Positions 1 through 8,584 of a stretch of DNA of 64,000 nt are shown in pieces. The notes beneath the pieces are model-generated. The model did no database searches, was not told the DNA's origin, and saw only the letters and a program-made list of their open reading frames with translations. The position numbers were made by a program, and so were the translations under genes. Source of the DNA: an uncultured Clostridia bacterium (GTDB lineage Bacteria > Bacillota > Clostridia > Christensenellales > Borkfalkiaceae); contig CANQET010000001.1 of the NCBI GenBank assembly GCA_947595585.1, positions 1 through 64,000 of the forward strand. Direction: 5' to 3'. Position 1 is the stretch's first letter. Each line of letters opens with the position of its first letter.

Positions 1-258
1 GTGTGGATCGATATCTTCCCCCACAAGCCCATCACGCGGCACCCCGCCGAAGCCCGTATGGGTTCGGGCAAGGGCGCTGTCGAATTCTGGGTCGCGGTCG
101 TGAAGCCCGGCAGAGTGCTGTTCGAGATGGCGGGCGTGCCCGAAGACGTGGCGCGTGAGGCTATGCGTCTCGCGGCGCACAAGCTCCCCGTCAAGTGCAA
201 GTTTGTGAAGAAGGCGGCAGAGCCCACCGAAACCACGGAAGGCGGTGAAGTGAAATGA
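1..258 (+). CDS. rplP: 50S ribosomal protein L16 (uL16), 3' part
   Basis: C-terminal 85 residues of L16, the large-subunit protein near the A-site tRNA elbow. The frame is already open at base 1, so the GTG there is an internal valine codon and the true start lies outside the window. Recognised from [14 protein letters not shown] and [20 protein letters not shown], the conserved C-terminal half of the family. It ends in an extra acidic tail ([13 protein letters not shown]) beyond the usual L16 end. Its stop overlaps the rpmC start (ATGA), the S10/spc order known from Firmicutes. Confidence 0.96.
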   Translation: MWIDIFPHKPITRHPAEARMGSGKGAVEFWVAVVKPGRVLFEMAGVPEDVAREAMRLAAHKLPVKCKFVKKAAEPTETTEGGEVK

Positions 259-446
259 AAGAGAACGAATTCCACAACATGACCGATGTCGAGCTCGATA
301 AGAAGCTCAAGGATCTCAAGAGCGAGCTCTTCAATCTCCGCTTCCGCCATGCGAGCGGCCAGCTCGAAAACCCGCTCTCCATCCGCACCTGCAAGCGCGA
401 GATCGCGCGAGTCAACACCGAGATCCGCGCGCGGAAGGCGAAGTAA
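255..446 (+). CDS. rpmC: 50S ribosomal protein L29 (uL29)
   Basis: 63-residue two-helix protein L29, which lies at the polypeptide exit tunnel and contributes to the docking site for SRP and trigger factor. The length is normal for the family, and [20 protein letters not shown] with [15 protein letters not shown] is the typical signature. It starts inside the rplP stop codon (ATGA overlap) and is followed 11 bases later by rpsQ, so the three are one transcription unit. Confidence 0.96.
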   Translation: MKENEFHNMTDVELDKKLKDLKSELFNLRFRHASGQLENPLSIRTCKREIARVNTEIRARKAK

Positions 447-457
447 GGAGGCGCAAC

Positions 458-712
458 ATGGAAAGAAATCTGAGAAAAGAGAGAGTCGGAGTCGTTGTCT
501 CCGACAAGATGGATAAGACGGTCGTCGTCGCAGTCACCGACAAGCGCAAGCACCCCGTCTACAAGAAGACGATCACCCGCACGAAGAAGTTCAAGGCACA
601 CGACGAGAACAACGAATGTGGCGTGGGCGACAAAGTGCTCATCGTGGAGACGAGAAAGCTCTCCAAGGATAAGAACTGGCGGGTCGCCGAGATCATCGAG
701 AAGGCGAAGTAA
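458..712 (+). CDS. rpsQ: 30S ribosomal protein S17 (uS17)
   Basis: 84-residue OB-fold protein S17, a primary 16S rRNA binder. Conserved segments seen: [20 protein letters not shown] near the N-terminus, [19 protein letters not shown], and [20 protein letters not shown] near the C-terminus. An AAGGAGG Shine-Dalgarno sequence precedes the ATG. It lies between rpmC and rplN in the standard spc order. Confidence 0.97.
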   Translation: MERNLRKERVGVVVSDKMDKTVVVAVTDKRKHPVYKKTITRTKKFKAHDENNECGVGDKVLIVETRKLSKDKNWRVAEIIEKAK

Positions 713-730
713 GGGGAGGCATAGAAGAAT

Positions 731-1099
731 ATGATTCAACCTCAAACAAGGCTCAAGGTCGCCGATAATTCGGGTGCGAAGGAGATCATGTGCATCCGCG
801 TGCTCGGCGGCAGCTTCAGAAGATGCGGCAATATCGGCGACGTCATCGTGGCGAGCGTGAAGACCGCAAACCCCGGCGGCGCCGTGAAGAAGGGCGACGT
901 CGTGAAGGCAGTCATTGTGCGTACTTCCAAGGGCATCCGCCGTGCGGACGGCTCCTACATCCGCTTCGACGACAACGCGGCAGTCATCATCGACGCCCAG
1001 AAACAGCCCAAGGGCACCCGTATCTTCGGACCGATCGCGAGAGAACTCAGAGAGAAGGATTACATGAGGATCATCTCGCTCGCGCCCGAGGTATTGTAA
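731..1099 (+). CDS. rplN: 50S ribosomal protein L14 (uL14)
   Basis: 122-residue L14, exactly the usual length. It sits at the subunit interface and forms intersubunit bridges with 16S rRNA. The start [20 protein letters not shown] and the end [12 protein letters not shown] are diagnostic. It is part of the continuous ribosomal operon, 18 bases after rpsQ and 10 before rplX. Confidence 0.98.
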   Translation: MIQPQTRLKVADNSGAKEIMCIRVLGGSFRRCGNIGDVIVASVKTANPGGAVKKGDVVKAVIVRTSKGIRRADGSYIRFDDNAAVIIDAQKQPKGTRIFGPIARELREKDYMRIISLAPEVL

Positions 1100-1109
1100 G
1101 GAGGACGGC

Positions 1110-1529
1110 ATGGAAATCAAGACAAACGATACCGTGATCGTCATCACGGGCAAATACAAGGGCGCCAAGGGCAAAGTGCTCAAGACGAGCCCCAAGAACC
1201 ATACGGTCATCGTCGAGGGCGTGAACTTCGTGTATAAGCACAAGAAGGCGCGCAAGGCCAACGAGACCGCGCGCATCGTCCGCGAAGAGGCGCCGATCGA
1301 CGTCTCCAACGTGATGCTCGTCTGCGACAAATGCGGCAAGCCTACGCGCATCGCGCATCAGCTCGCCGGCAAGAAGTACGTCCGCATCTGCAAGAAGTGC
1401 GGCGCGGTGCTCGATAAGGCATACGCAGGCAAGGGCAAGAAGGCGGCGCCCGCCGAGACGACGGAAGAGGCGCCCAAGAAGCGCACGAGAAAGCGCAGTC
1501 AGAAGGCGGAAGCGCCCGCTCAGGAATAA
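1110..1529 (+). CDS. rplX: 50S ribosomal protein L24 (uL24), zinc-ribbon form with C-terminal extension
   Basis: L24 is an assembly-initiator protein near the tunnel exit. The KOW motif is visible (NDTVIVITGKYKGAKGKVL), followed by VMLVCDKCGKPTRI and RICKKCGAVLD, i.e. two CxxC pairs of the zinc-binding (C+) form. At 139 residues it is about 35 longer than common bacterial L24 (around 103-105). The excess is a Lys/Ala/Pro/Glu-rich tail containing PAETTEEAPKKRTRKR, likely a disordered, rRNA-contacting extension. Confidence 0.96.
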   Translation: MEIKTNDTVIVITGKYKGAKGKVLKTSPKNHTVIVEGVNFVYKHKKARKANETARIVREEAPIDVSNVMLVCDKCGKPTRIAHQLAGKKYVRICKKCGAVLDKAYAGKGKKAAPAETTEEAPKKRTRKRSQKAEAPAQE

Positions 1530-1544
1530 TCGGGAGGAATGAAC

Positions 1545-2141
1545 ATGGCAGAGAAGAAACCGGCGAAAAAAGAAGCGCCCGCACCCGCCGCTCCCGTGGG
1601 ACCGAGCAGGGTAAGAGTGCAGTACGAGACGGAGGTCGTCCCGTACCTCATGAAGAAATTCAACTACTCGTCCGTGATGCAGTGCCCCAAGCTCGAGAAG
1701 ATCGTCATCAACACGGGCCTCGGCGACATCAAGGACAACCAGAAGGCGATGCAGACGGTGGAAAAGGAGCTCATGCTCATCACCGGGCAGAAGCCCATCT
1801 ACAGAAAGGCGACGAAGTCGGTCGCAAACTTCAAGCTCCGCGAGGGTATGAACATCGGCCTCAAGGTCACCCTCCGCGGCAGGAGAATGTACGACTTCTA
1901 CGACAAGCTCGTCTCCATCGCGCTTCCCCGCGTCCGCGACTTCCGCGGCGTCTCGGATAAGGCGTTCGACGGCAGAGGCAACTACGCGCTCGGGCTCAAA
2001 GAGCAACTCATCTTCCCCGAGATCACCTACGATCAGGTGGAGAACATCCGCGGCATGGACGTCGTCATCGTGACGACGGCGAAGACCGACGAAGAGGCGC
2101 GTGAGCTTTTGAAGGCACTCGGAATGCCCTTCAAGAAGTAA
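1545..2141 (+). CDS. rplE: 50S ribosomal protein L5 (uL5)
   Basis: L5 binds 5S rRNA and contacts P-site tRNA. Core signatures: [35 protein letters not shown] and [16 protein letters not shown]. The ORF track starts at the ATG at 1539, but GGGAGG (1532-1537) ends one base before it. The ATG at 1545 has a normal 7-base spacing, so [10 protein letters not shown] is taken as the start (198 residues). About 20 residues of Lys/Ala/Pro-rich N-terminal extension precede the canonical L5 start, unusual compared with the typical 179-residue form. Confidence 0.95.
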   Translation: MAEKKPAKKEAPAPAAPVGPSRVRVQYETEVVPYLMKKFNYSSVMQCPKLEKIVINTGLGDIKDNQKAMQTVEKELMLITGQKPIYRKATKSVANFKLREGMNIGLKVTLRGRRMYDFYDKLVSIALPRVRDFRGVSDKAFDGRGNYALGLKEQLIFPEITYDQVENIRGMDVVIVTTAKTDEEARELLKALGMPFKK

Positions 2142-2153
2142 GGAGAGACGGAC

Positions 2154-2339
2154 ATGGCGAAGAAATCAATGATCAACAAACAGCAGAAGAAGCCGAAGTA
2201 CTCGACCAGAGCGTATACGCGCTGCTCGATCTGCGGCAGACCGCACGCGGTTCTCAGAAAGTACGGCGTATGCCGTATCTGCCTTCGGGAACTTGCCTAC
2301 AAGGGGATGATCCCCGGCATGAAGAAAGCAAGCTGGTAA
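2154..2339 (+). CDS. rpsN: 30S ribosomal protein S14 type Z (uS14)
   Basis: 61-residue zinc-binding S14 of the 30S head. The four ligands are Cys24, Cys27, Cys40 and Cys43 ([16 protein letters not shown]). The C-terminal IPGMKKASW matches type Z proteins, the form typical of Firmicutes and Actinobacteria. It starts 12 bases after rplE, and GGAGA precedes the ATG. Confidence 0.97.
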   Translation: MAKKSMINKQQKKPKYSTRAYTRCSICGRPHAVLRKYGVCRICLRELAYKGMIPGMKKASW

Positions 2340-2350
2340 GGAGGCAAGAG

Positions 2351-2743
2351 ATGACAGATCCTATCGCAGATATGCTCACGAGAATCAGAAATGCGCTCAT
2401 GGTCCGCAAGGAGACCGTCGAGATCCCCGCTTCCAACATGAAGAAAGCGATCGCGAACATCCTCCTCGAAGAGGGGTACGTTTCGGGCGTGGAATTCGTC
2501 GAAGAAGAGGGCAAACAGCCCAAGATCGTCATCACCCTCAAGTATGCGGGCGGCAAATCGGTCATCAGCGGGCTTGAGAGAGCTTCCAAACCCGGCCTCC
2601 GCTCGTATAGCGGCGCCAAGAATATGCCGAAGGTGCTTGGCGGATTCGGTATCGCGATCGTCTCCACCAACAAGGGCATCATGACGGATAAGAAGGCGAA
2701 GGCGCAAAACGTCGGCGGCGAAGTGCTGTGCTACGTCTATTAA
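2351..2743 (+). CDS. rpsH: 30S ribosomal protein S8 (uS8)
   Basis: 130-residue S8, a primary 16S rRNA-binding protein that represses the spc operon in E. coli. The start is [15 protein letters not shown] at 2351, preceded by AAGGAGGC. The longer ORF in the track begins inside rpsN in another frame and is not used. Other signatures: [20 protein letters not shown] and GGEVLCYVY at the C-terminus. Confidence 0.97.
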   Translation: MTDPIADMLTRIRNALMVRKETVEIPASNMKKAIANILLEEGYVSGVEFVEEEGKQPKIVITLKYAGGKSVISGLERASKPGLRSYSGAKNMPKVLGGFGIAIVSTNKGIMTDKKAKAQNVGGEVLCYVY

Positions 2744-2753
2744 GGAGGGAATT

Positions 2754-3302
2754 ATGTCGAGAATCGGAAAAAAGGTGATCGCGGTTCCCGCAGGCGTCAC
2801 TGTGGACTTTGCAGAGGGCGTCGTCACCGTAAAGGGTCCCAAGGGGCAGCTTACCCGTGAGATCAAGGGCAATATCGACGTCAAGCACGAGGGCGCGGAA
2901 GTGCACGTGCTCGCGCTCGACGACACAAAAGACACGAATGCGCGCCACGGGCTCTACCGTGCGCTCATCGCGGATATGGTGAAGGGCGTCTCGGAGGGCT
3001 TTACCCGCTCTCTCGAGATCAAGGGCGTCGGCTGGAAGGGCCAGATGCAGGGCACCAAGCTCGTGCTGAATGTCGGCTTCTCCCACCCCGTCGATTTCGT
3101 AGCGCCCGAGGGCATCAAACTCGAATGCCCGACGGCGACGGAGATCGCGGTCTCGGGGATCGACAAGGTCCTCGTGGGGCAGGTCGCGGCGGACCTTCGC
3201 GCGATCCGCATCCCCGAGCCCTACCACGGCTACGGCATCCGCTACAAGGGCGAGCATGTCGAGCATAAGGAAGGCAAGACTTCGGGCAAGGGCAAGAAGT
3301 AA
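2754..3302 (+). CDS. rplF: 50S ribosomal protein L6 (uL6)
   Basis: 182-residue L6 near the factor-binding site of the 50S. It has the normal two-domain layout: MSRIGKKVIAVPAGVTVDF at the N-terminus and the conserved GYRAxxxG-like region ending PEPYHGYGIRYKGEHV. AAGGAGG precedes the ATG with good spacing. It follows rpsH by 10 bases. Confidence 0.97.
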   Translation: MSRIGKKVIAVPAGVTVDFAEGVVTVKGPKGQLTREIKGNIDVKHEGAEVHVLALDDTKDTNARHGLYRALIADMVKGVSEGFTRSLEIKGVGWKGQMQGTKLVLNVGFSHPVDFVAPEGIKLECPTATEIAVSGIDKVLVGQVAADLRAIRIPEPYHGYGIRYKGEHVEHKEGKTSGKGKK

Positions 3303-3315
3303 AGGAGCGTGAAAC

Positions 3316-3684
3316 ATGATAACAAGAATCGATAAGAATGCGGTGAGACAGCGCCGTCATAAGCGCGTCCGCAAGACGCTCTCGGGAACGCCCGAATGCC
3401 CGCGCCTCTCCGTCTATAAGAGCACGAAGAACATCTACGTTCAGTTCATCGACGACGTCAACGGCCTCACGCTTGCATCCTGCTCCACGCTCGAGAAGAG
3501 CGTACAGAGCGAGATCGCGGGCAAGACCAAGACGGATGCCGCCAAGATCGTCGGCAAGATCGCCGGCGAGCGCGCCAAGGAGAAGGGGATCGCCACCGTC
3601 GTATTCGACCGCGGCGGCTACAACTACACGGGGCGCGTACAGGCAGTTGCGGACGGCGCACGCGAAGCCGGACTTCAGTTCTGA
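3316..3684 (+). CDS. rplR: 50S ribosomal protein L18 (uL18)
   Basis: 122-residue L18, which binds 5S rRNA together with L5 in the central protuberance. Signatures: [34 protein letters not shown] and [17 protein letters not shown]. Normal length and position between rplF and rpsE. Confidence 0.97.
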   Translation: MITRIDKNAVRQRRHKRVRKTLSGTPECPRLSVYKSTKNIYVQFIDDVNGLTLASCSTLEKSVQSEIAGKTKTDAAKIVGKIAGERAKEKGIATVVFDRGGYNYTGRVQAVADGAREAGLQF

Positions 3685-3697
3685 AGGAGTATAGATC

Positions 3698-4216
3698 ATG
3701 GCAAGAGAAAACAGACCTCAGAGAAGACAGGAAGAAAACGACGGGCTCATCAAGAAGCTCATCGAGATCAATCGCGTGAGCAAGACCGTCAAGGGCGGCA
3801 AGAACATGCGCTTTGCGGCGCTTGTCGTCGTCGGTGACGGGGCAGGGCACGTCGGCTACGGCACGGGGAAGTCCAAGGAAGTCCCCGAGGCGATCGAGAA
3901 GGCGACGCAGGCTGCCAAGAAGAACATGATCAAAGTCTCCATCGTGGATACGACGATCCCGCACGAGGTGCTCGGGCGCTTCGGCAAGGGCGCGGTGCTT
4001 ATGCTCCCCGCCGCCGAAGGTACCGGCGTCATCGCGGGCGGTCCCGTCCGTGCCGTCATGGAGGCCGCGGGGATCAAGAATATCCGTACGAAATCGCACG
4101 GGACGCAGAACCCCGGCAACTGCATCAAGGCGACGGTCGCGGGGCTCGCAGAGCTCAAGACCGCCGAGGAGATCGCGGCGCTTCGCGGCAAGACCGTCGA
4201 AGAGATCATAGGCTGA
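3698..4216 (+). CDS. rpsE: 30S ribosomal protein S5 (uS5)
   Basis: 172-residue S5, involved in decoding fidelity and mRNA unwinding at the entry channel. Its N-terminal double-stranded-RNA-binding-like domain contains [20 protein letters not shown]. The C-terminal domain contains [18 protein letters not shown] and [17 protein letters not shown]. It lies 13 bases after rplR, with GGAG upstream. Confidence 0.97.
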   Translation: MARENRPQRRQEENDGLIKKLIEINRVSKTVKGGKNMRFAALVVVGDGAGHVGYGTGKSKEVPEAIEKATQAAKKNMIKVSIVDTTIPHEVLGRFGKGAVLMLPAAEGTGVIAGGPVRAVMEAAGIKNIRTKSHGTQNPGNCIKATVAGLAELKTAEEIAALRGKTVEEIIG

Positions 4217-4226
4217 GGAGGGTAAC

Positions 4227-4406
4227 ATGGTCAAAGTCACTTTAATGAAGAGCCCCATCGGCGAGGTCAAGTCGGTCAAAGCGACGATCGCCGCCCTCGG
4301 TCTCACGAAGATCCGCACCTATAAGGTCTTTGCCGACAGCGAAACGCTGCGCGGGCAGATCAGAAAGGTCGCCCACCTCGTCAAGGTCGAAGAGGTAAAG
4401 GAGTAA
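4227..4406 (+). CDS. rpmD: 50S ribosomal protein L30 (uL30)
   Basis: 59-residue L30, missed by the ORF track because of its size. Translation from the ATG at 4227 (after GAGGAGGG) gives [20 protein letters not shown], then [20 protein letters not shown] and a stop at 4404-4406. Length and sequence fit the short bacterial L30. It sits between rpsE and rplO, exactly where the spc operon predicts it. Confidence 0.96.
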   Translation: MVKVTLMKSPIGEVKSVKATIAALGLTKIRTYKVFADSETLRGQIRKVAHLVKVEEVKE

Positions 4407-4408
4407 AC

Positions 4409-4873
4409 ATGAGAATCGATACCATGAGAATCGATACGATCGCCCCCGCAGAGGGTGCGAGGACTACGGAAAAGCGGCTCGGCAGGGGCATCGGCTCCGG
4501 GCTCGGCAAGACGAGCGGCAAGGGCCATAAGGGCCAGTGGGCGCGTTCGGGCGGCGGCGTAAGGCCGGGCTTCGAAGGCGGCCAGATGCCTCTCGCCCGC
4601 AGGATCCCCAAGCGCGGCTTCCACAATAAGTGGGGCAAGGATTATGTGATCGTCAACATCTCCGCGCTCAACGATCTTCCCGCGGGGACCGAAGTCGATT
4701 ACGGCTACGTGCTCGAAAACGGGCTTGCGAAGGAAGTCAAGCACGACGCAGGGCTCAAAGTCCTCGGCGGCGGCGAGCTCAAAGTCGCACTCACGGTGCG
4801 CGCTGCGAAGTTCTCGGCGTCGGCGAAGGCCGCGATCGAGGCTGCGGGCGGTACGGCGGAAGTCCTCGAATGA
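4409..4873 (+). CDS. rplO: 50S ribosomal protein L15 (uL15)
   Basis: 154-residue L15, a late-assembling 50S protein contacting many 23S rRNA domains. Signatures: [32 protein letters not shown] and [17 protein letters not shown]. The gene begins with a 15-base tandem duplication (ATGAGAATCGATACC then ATGAGAATCGATACG), giving [10 protein letters not shown]. The ATG at 4409 has AAAGGAG at proper spacing; the second, in-frame ATG at 4424 is a weaker alternative. Confidence 0.96.
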   Translation: MRIDTMRIDTIAPAEGARTTEKRLGRGIGSGLGKTSGKGHKGQWARSGGGVRPGFEGGQMPLARRIPKRGFHNKWGKDYVIVNISALNDLPAGTEVDYGYVLENGLAKEVKHDAGLKVLGGGELKVALTVRAAKFSASAKAAIEAAGGTAEVLE

Positions 4874-4908
4874 CTTTCGCGTGCTACGGCGCTTGAAAGG
4901 AGTAAACT

Positions 4909-6261
4909 ATGTTTGAAACCATCAAAAACGCCTTACTCAACAAAGAGATCCGCAAGAAACTGTTGCTGACGCTTCTCCTTCTGCTCGTGTTCCGCGTCGG
5001 GTGCTATATCCCCGTGCCCGGTCTCGACAGGGGGGTGTTCTTCAACATCGTCAACGGCGAAGGCGGGAATGGCGGAAACGCTTTCTTGCAGCTCATGAGC
5101 GGCATCACGGGCGGCGCGCTCGCAAACGGCACGCTGTTCGCGCTCGGGATCGGGCCGTACATCAACGCGTCCATTATCATCCAGCTTCTCACGGTCGGCA
5201 TTCCCTATCTCGAGAACCTCTCGAAGCAGGGCGAAGAGGGGAGAAAGCGCATCACGTTCTTCACGCGCATCCTCACCATCATCCTCGCCATCATCCAATC
5301 CATCGGCATCATCGTCACCTTCGCGAACCAAAGCGGTGCCATCGCCACCGATTACTTCTTCGCAGTGGATATCGGCGAGGCGGGCGCCAAGTGGCTCGCA
5401 GGGATCTATATGACCATCGTCTACACGGGCGGCGCCATGCTCGTCATGTGGCTCGGTGAGCGCATCACCGATTTCGGCGTCGGCAACGGGATCTCGATGA
5501 TCATCTTCATCGGCATCATCTCCACGGCGGGTATCTCCGTCCTCAACGAGATCGAGCTCGTCTTCACGGAGAGCGCGGAACACCTTCTCAACATCGGTAT
5601 GTTCCTCATCATCACGGTCCTCGTGTTCTTTGCGATCGTGTATGTGGACCTCGCCGAACGGAAGATCCCCGTGCAATACGCCAAGCAGGTGCGCGGCACC
5701 AAGATGTACGGCGGCCAGAGCTCCGTCATTCCCATGAAGATCACGGGAAGCGGCGTCATGCCCCTCATCTTCGCGTTCGCGATCATCTCCTTCCCGTCCA
5801 TGCTCATCAGCCTCTTCTGGGGGAACACGCCCGCTGCGACGAATCTCCAGAACTGGTTCTCGGGCTCCTCGCCCAACTGGTACGGGCAGGTCCTCTACGC
5901 CCTCGCGCTCTGCATTCTCATCTTCATCTTCGCCTTCTTCTATGCGTCCATCGAGTTCAACCCCGACGACGTGGCGAAGCAGATCCAGGGCAACGGCGGA
6001 TTCATCCAAGGGATCCGTCCCGGCAAGCCGACGGCGGCCTACCTCAAGAAGATCAACAAGCGCATCACGCTCTTCGGTGCGATCTTCCTCACCCTTGTCG
6101 CGTTCATTCCCTCGGTGGCGTTCAGCTGGGCGGGTTCTTCCAACCTCGTCAACGTGTTCTCCACGACGGGGATCCTGATCGTCGTCTCTGTGGCTCTGGA
6201 ATTTGATAAGCAGTTACAGTCCCAGATCCTCATGAAAAACTACAAGGGGTTCCTGAAGTAA
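4909..6261 (+). CDS. secY: Preprotein translocase subunit SecY
   Basis: 450-residue channel subunit of the SecYEG translocon in the cytoplasmic membrane. Ten hydrophobic segments can be picked out, starting with LLLTLLLLLVFRVGCYIPVP. Family marks include the early GIGPYINASIIIQLLT, the cytoplasmic loop IPVQYAKQVRG and the region before TM10 (VAFSWAGSSNLVNVF). It closes the spc operon 35 bases after rplO. No clear terminator follows; instead a repeat block separates it from adk, its usual neighbour. Confidence 0.97.
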   Translation: MFETIKNALLNKEIRKKLLLTLLLLLVFRVGCYIPVPGLDRGVFFNIVNGEGGNGGNAFLQLMSGITGGALANGTLFALGIGPYINASIIIQLLTVGIPYLENLSKQGEEGRKRITFFTRILTIILAIIQSIGIIVTFANQSGAIATDYFFAVDIGEAGAKWLAGIYMTIVYTGGAMLVMWLGERITDFGVGNGISMIIFIGIISTAGISVLNEIELVFTESAEHLLNIGMFLIITVLVFFAIVYVDLAERKIPVQYAKQVRGTKMYGGQSSVIPMKITGSGVMPLIFAFAIISFPSMLISLFWGNTPAATNLQNWFSGSSPNWYGQVLYALALCILIFIFAFFYASIEFNPDDVAKQIQGNGGFIQGIRPGKPTAAYLKKINKRITLFGAIFLTLVAFIPSVAFSWAGSSNLVNVFSTTGILIVVSVALEFDKQLQSQILMKNYKGFLK

Positions 6262-6267
6262 CGAGCG

Positions 6268-6502
6268 AACTGCGGATAAGCGGCGCAATACTTTGTACGG
6301 CGCGCTACGCGCTTGTGCCGCCGAAATGAGCAAATCGTTTTCATGTTGCTTGTTCTCGGCGTTCGAACTGCGCTTTCCTACTTCGCCTAACGGCTCGTGC
6401 CGCGCTTAGAGAATTAGAAGTGCGCGCGGGGCGGTCACGTACGCACAAGTACGCTCCCGTCGGAAATGCTCGTTCTCCTTGTCTTGCTTGCTTCTCCGCA
6501 GT
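6268..6502 (+). repeat. Repeat D copy 1 (MITE-like, 235 bp)
   Basis: Bounded by the 9-base inverted ends AACTGCGGA and TCCGCAGTT. The interior (GATAAGCGGCGCAATACT, GGCTCGTGCCGCGCTTAGAG, GTGCGCGCGGGGCGGTC) recurs at 11789-11953 and, reversed, at 23499-23713. No ORF of note inside. Confidence 0.75.
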
Positions 6503-6610
6503 TTAACGGTACCCGTTGTCGCTTATCACGAGCGAAAGGCCTACCCCCATCGGGGGGAGGCTCCGCCGTAGGCGGTGGTGGGGGGCAAGGGAGACGACGA
6601 AGCCTATCAG

Positions 6611-6679
6611 TACGTCATTCCGAGGCGTTAGCCGAGGAATCTCGACTTTGTGATTTCTCACTACGTTCGAAATGACGTA
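6611..6679 (+). repeat. Repeat B copy 1 (palindromic, about 70 bp)
   Basis: Starts TACGTCATTCCGAGG and ends TTCGAAATGACGTA, so the ends are inverted repeats. Inside, GAGGAATCTC and a degraded GATTTCTCACTACG form the inner arms. The same unit recurs at 12639, 53308, 53542, 62112 and 62400. Confidence 0.75.
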
Positions 6680-6683
6680 TGTA

Positions 6684-6720
6684 CCCCCTCCCGCGGAGGG
6701 GGGTAGGGGGGTGGGCAGAG
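6684..6720 (+). repeat. Repeat A copy (CCCCCTCC hairpin)
   Basis: CCCCCTCCCGCGGAGGGGGG followed by TAGGGGGGTGGGCAG. This G/C-asymmetric hairpin plus tail recurs more than ten times in the window. Confidence 0.7.
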
Positions 6721-6769
6721 AACGATACCCCCATCCCAAGCGATAATCCACACTTATCGAGGTTTTTGT

Positions 6770-7408
6770 ATGAAACTGATCCTACTCGGTGCGCCCGGCG
6801 CAGGCAAGGGCACGCAGGCAACGAAGATCTCCGATCGCTACGGTCTCGTCCATATCTCCACGGGCGACATCTTCCGTGCGAACATCAAAAACGGCACCGA
6901 GATCGGGCTGCTCGCGAAGTCGTATACCGATAAAGGCGAGCTCGTCCCCGACGAAGTGACCTGTGCGATCGTGAAGGACCGTCTCACGTGGGAGGACTGC
7001 AAGAAGGGGTACCTTCTCGACGGCTTCCCCCGCAACCTGTTTCAGGCGGAGGCGCTCGATACGTTTGCCGAGATCGACGGGGTCGTGAACATCAACATCG
7101 ATCACAAGCTCCTCATGGACCGTCTTTGCGGCAGGAGAGTTTGCAAGGAATGCGGCGAGAGCTACCACGTCTCCACCTTAAACGGCGCGACGACGTGCGC
7201 CCGCTGCGGTGGCGAACTCTATCGCAGGAAAGACGATAACCCCGAGACCGTGGGCGCCCGTCTTGCCGTCTACAACGAGCAGACGGCCCCGCTCATCGAC
7301 TACTACACGAAGAAGGGCAACATCCTGAACTTCACGGGCACGGAGGCTCCCGCCGAAGTGCTGTTCGAAGAGATCAAGAAAGTGCTCGACCGTCTTGCGC
7401 AGCAATGA
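6770..7408 (+). CDS. adk: Adenylate kinase (zinc-lid form)
   Basis: 212-residue cytosolic enzyme converting AMP + ATP to 2 ADP. P-loop GAPGAGKGTQ at residues 7-16, the AMP-binding segment STGDIFRANIKNGTEIG, and DGFPRNLFQAEAL. The LID carries two CxxC pairs (VCKECGESY and CARCGGEL), the structural-zinc type common in Gram-positive bacteria. GAGG lies upstream of the ATG at 6770. The stop overlaps the map start (ATGATC), so the two are translationally coupled. Confidence 0.97.
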   Translation: MKLILLGAPGAGKGTQATKISDRYGLVHISTGDIFRANIKNGTEIGLLAKSYTDKGELVPDEVTCAIVKDRLTWEDCKKGYLLDGFPRNLFQAEALDTFAEIDGVVNINIDHKLLMDRLCGRRVCKECGESYHVSTLNGATTCARCGGELYRRKDDNPETVGARLAVYNEQTAPLIDYYTKKGNILNFTGTEAPAEVLFEEIKKVLDRLAQQ

Positions 7409-8148
7409 TCGTCGTAAAGAGCGAAGATGAGATCGCGCGCATGCGGGAACCCTGCGCCGTCGTCCGCGACTGCCTCGCCTACATCGGGGAGAAGATCACA
7501 GCGGGCATGACGACGCGGGAGGTCGATGCGCTCGTCGAGCAATTCATCCGTGCGCAGGGCGCGATCCCTTCCTGCCTCGGCTACGGCGGCTTTCCCGCCT
7601 CGGCCTGCGTCTCGGTCAACGAAGTCGTGGTGCACGGCATCCCGGGCGAGCGCGTCCTCCGCGAGGGGGATATCGTGAGCGTGGACCTCTGCGCCTACAA
7701 AAACGGCTTCCACGGCGACGGCGCACGCACCTTCTGTATCGGGAAGGTCAGCGCGGAGAAAGAGAAACTTGTGCGCATCACCGAAGAATGCTTCTATGCG
7801 GGCATCGACGGGGTGAAAGCGGGTACGCCGCTCGGCGATATCGGCTTCCGCGTCCAGAAACATGCCGAGGAGCACGGGTTTTCGGTCATCCGCGCCTACA
7901 CGGGGCACGGCATCGGCCGTGAAATGCACGAAGACCCCGCCGTGCCCAATTTCGGGCGGCAGGGTGCGGGCATCCGTCTCCCCGCAGGCGCCGTCATCTG
8001 CGTCGAACCCATGATCGCCGCGGGCAAGTGGCGGGTCAAGGTGCTTCCCGACGGCTGGACGGCCGTCATGGCAGACGGGCGCCCCGCCGCGCATTACGAG
8101 AACACGCTGGTCGTCCGCGAGGACGGCGTCGAGATCCTCACCCTTTGA
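7405..8148 (+). CDS. map: Methionine aminopeptidase type I
   Basis: 247-residue metalloenzyme that removes the initiator methionine from nascent proteins. The metal and catalytic positions are visible in order: VVVHGIPG (His), [20 protein letters not shown] (two Asp), [14 protein letters not shown] (His), VICVEPMI (Glu) and HYENTLVV (Glu). There is no N-terminal zinc-finger extension, so it is a short type Ia enzyme. It overlaps adk by 4 bases and is followed by infA. Confidence 0.97.
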   Translation: MIVVKSEDEIARMREPCAVVRDCLAYIGEKITAGMTTREVDALVEQFIRAQGAIPSCLGYGGFPASACVSVNEVVVHGIPGERVLREGDIVSVDLCAYKNGFHGDGARTFCIGKVSAEKEKLVRITEECFYAGIDGVKAGTPLGDIGFRVQKHAEEHGFSVIRAYTGHGIGREMHEDPAVPNFGRQGAGIRLPAGAVICVEPMIAAGKWRVKVLPDGWTAVMADGRPAAHYENTLVVREDGVEILTL

Positions 8149-8164
8149 GGTGAACGGAGGTAGT

Positions 8165-8386
8165 ATGTCGAAGGACGACGTCATCGAAACCGAAGGAAAA
8201 GTCATCGAAGCGCTCCCCAATGCCGCGTTCAAAGTGCGGCTCACCAACGGGCACGTCATCACGGCGTATATTTCGGGGAAGCTCAGAATGAACTACATCC
8301 GCATCATCGAAGGCGACAATGTGAAGCTCGAGATGAGCCCCTACGATCTCACCAAAGGTCGCATCACGTGGCGCAGCAAGAACTGA
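8165..8386 (+). CDS. infA: Translation initiation factor IF-1
   Basis: 73-residue OB-fold factor that occupies the A site during initiation. [20 protein letters not shown] and [18 protein letters not shown] are diagnostic. The start is set at 8165, where GGAGG sits 4 bases upstream; the track's earlier start at 8150 adds five residues and lacks this spacing. It follows map by 16 bases. Confidence 0.97.
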   Translation: MSKDDVIETEGKVIEALPNAAFKVRLTNGHVITAYISGKLRMNYIRIIEGDNVKLEMSPYDLTKGRITWRSKN

Positions 8387-8425
8387 AGCCATTTCCAAAC
8401 CAAAATAACAGCGAGGTAATTCCCT

Positions 8426-8542
8426 ATGAAAGTCAGACCTTCCGTAAAGCCCATGTGCGATAAGTGCAAAGTCATCAAGAGAAACGGAAAAGTTATGGTC
8501 ATCTGCTCGAAAAATAAGAGCCATAAGCAAAGACAGGGTTAA
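8426..8542 (+). CDS. rpmJ: 50S ribosomal protein L36 (bL36), zinc form
   Basis: 38-residue L36, too short for the ORF track. The translation [20 protein letters not shown] ends KSHKQRQG. The zinc ligands Cys11, Cys14, Cys27 and His33 are all present. A GCGAGG Shine-Dalgarno sequence lies upstream. It ends the secY-adk-map-infA-rpmJ unit, and a new promoter follows eight bases later. Confidence 0.97.
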   Translation: MKVRPSVKPMCDKCKVIKRNGKVMVICSKNKSHKQRQG

Positions 8543-8549
8543 AAATCAG

Positions 8550-8578
8550 TTGACACAAGCTGTTTCCTATGCTATAAT
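8550..8578 (+). promoter_or_regulatory. Sigma-A type promoter for the alpha operon
   Basis: TTGACA (8550-8555), 17-base spacer, TATAAT (8573-8578): both hexamers are perfect. The predicted start is near 8585, about 240 bases before rpsM, so rpsM-rplQ can be transcribed separately from the upstream genes. Confidence 0.9.
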
Positions 8579-8584
8579 GTATAT

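Larger units (their letters stand above)
6262..6769. repeat. Intergenic repeat block between secY and adk
   Basis: 508 bases without a gene. In order it holds a full copy of repeat D (6268-6502), a CCCCCATCGGGGGGAGG hairpin with GGTGGTGGGGGGCAAGGG (6545-6595), a copy of repeat B (6611-6679) and a copy of repeat A (6684-6720). A small hairpin CGATAA/TTATCG (6741-6759) lies just before the adk Shine-Dalgarno sequence. I see no consensus promoter, so adk may be read through from secY. Confidence 0.8.

Noticed and set aside
4933-6009. 358-residue minus-strand ORF opposite secY
   Set aside because: Acidic, low-complexity translation typical of antisense shadow of a GC-rich gene; secY is certain on the plus strand.
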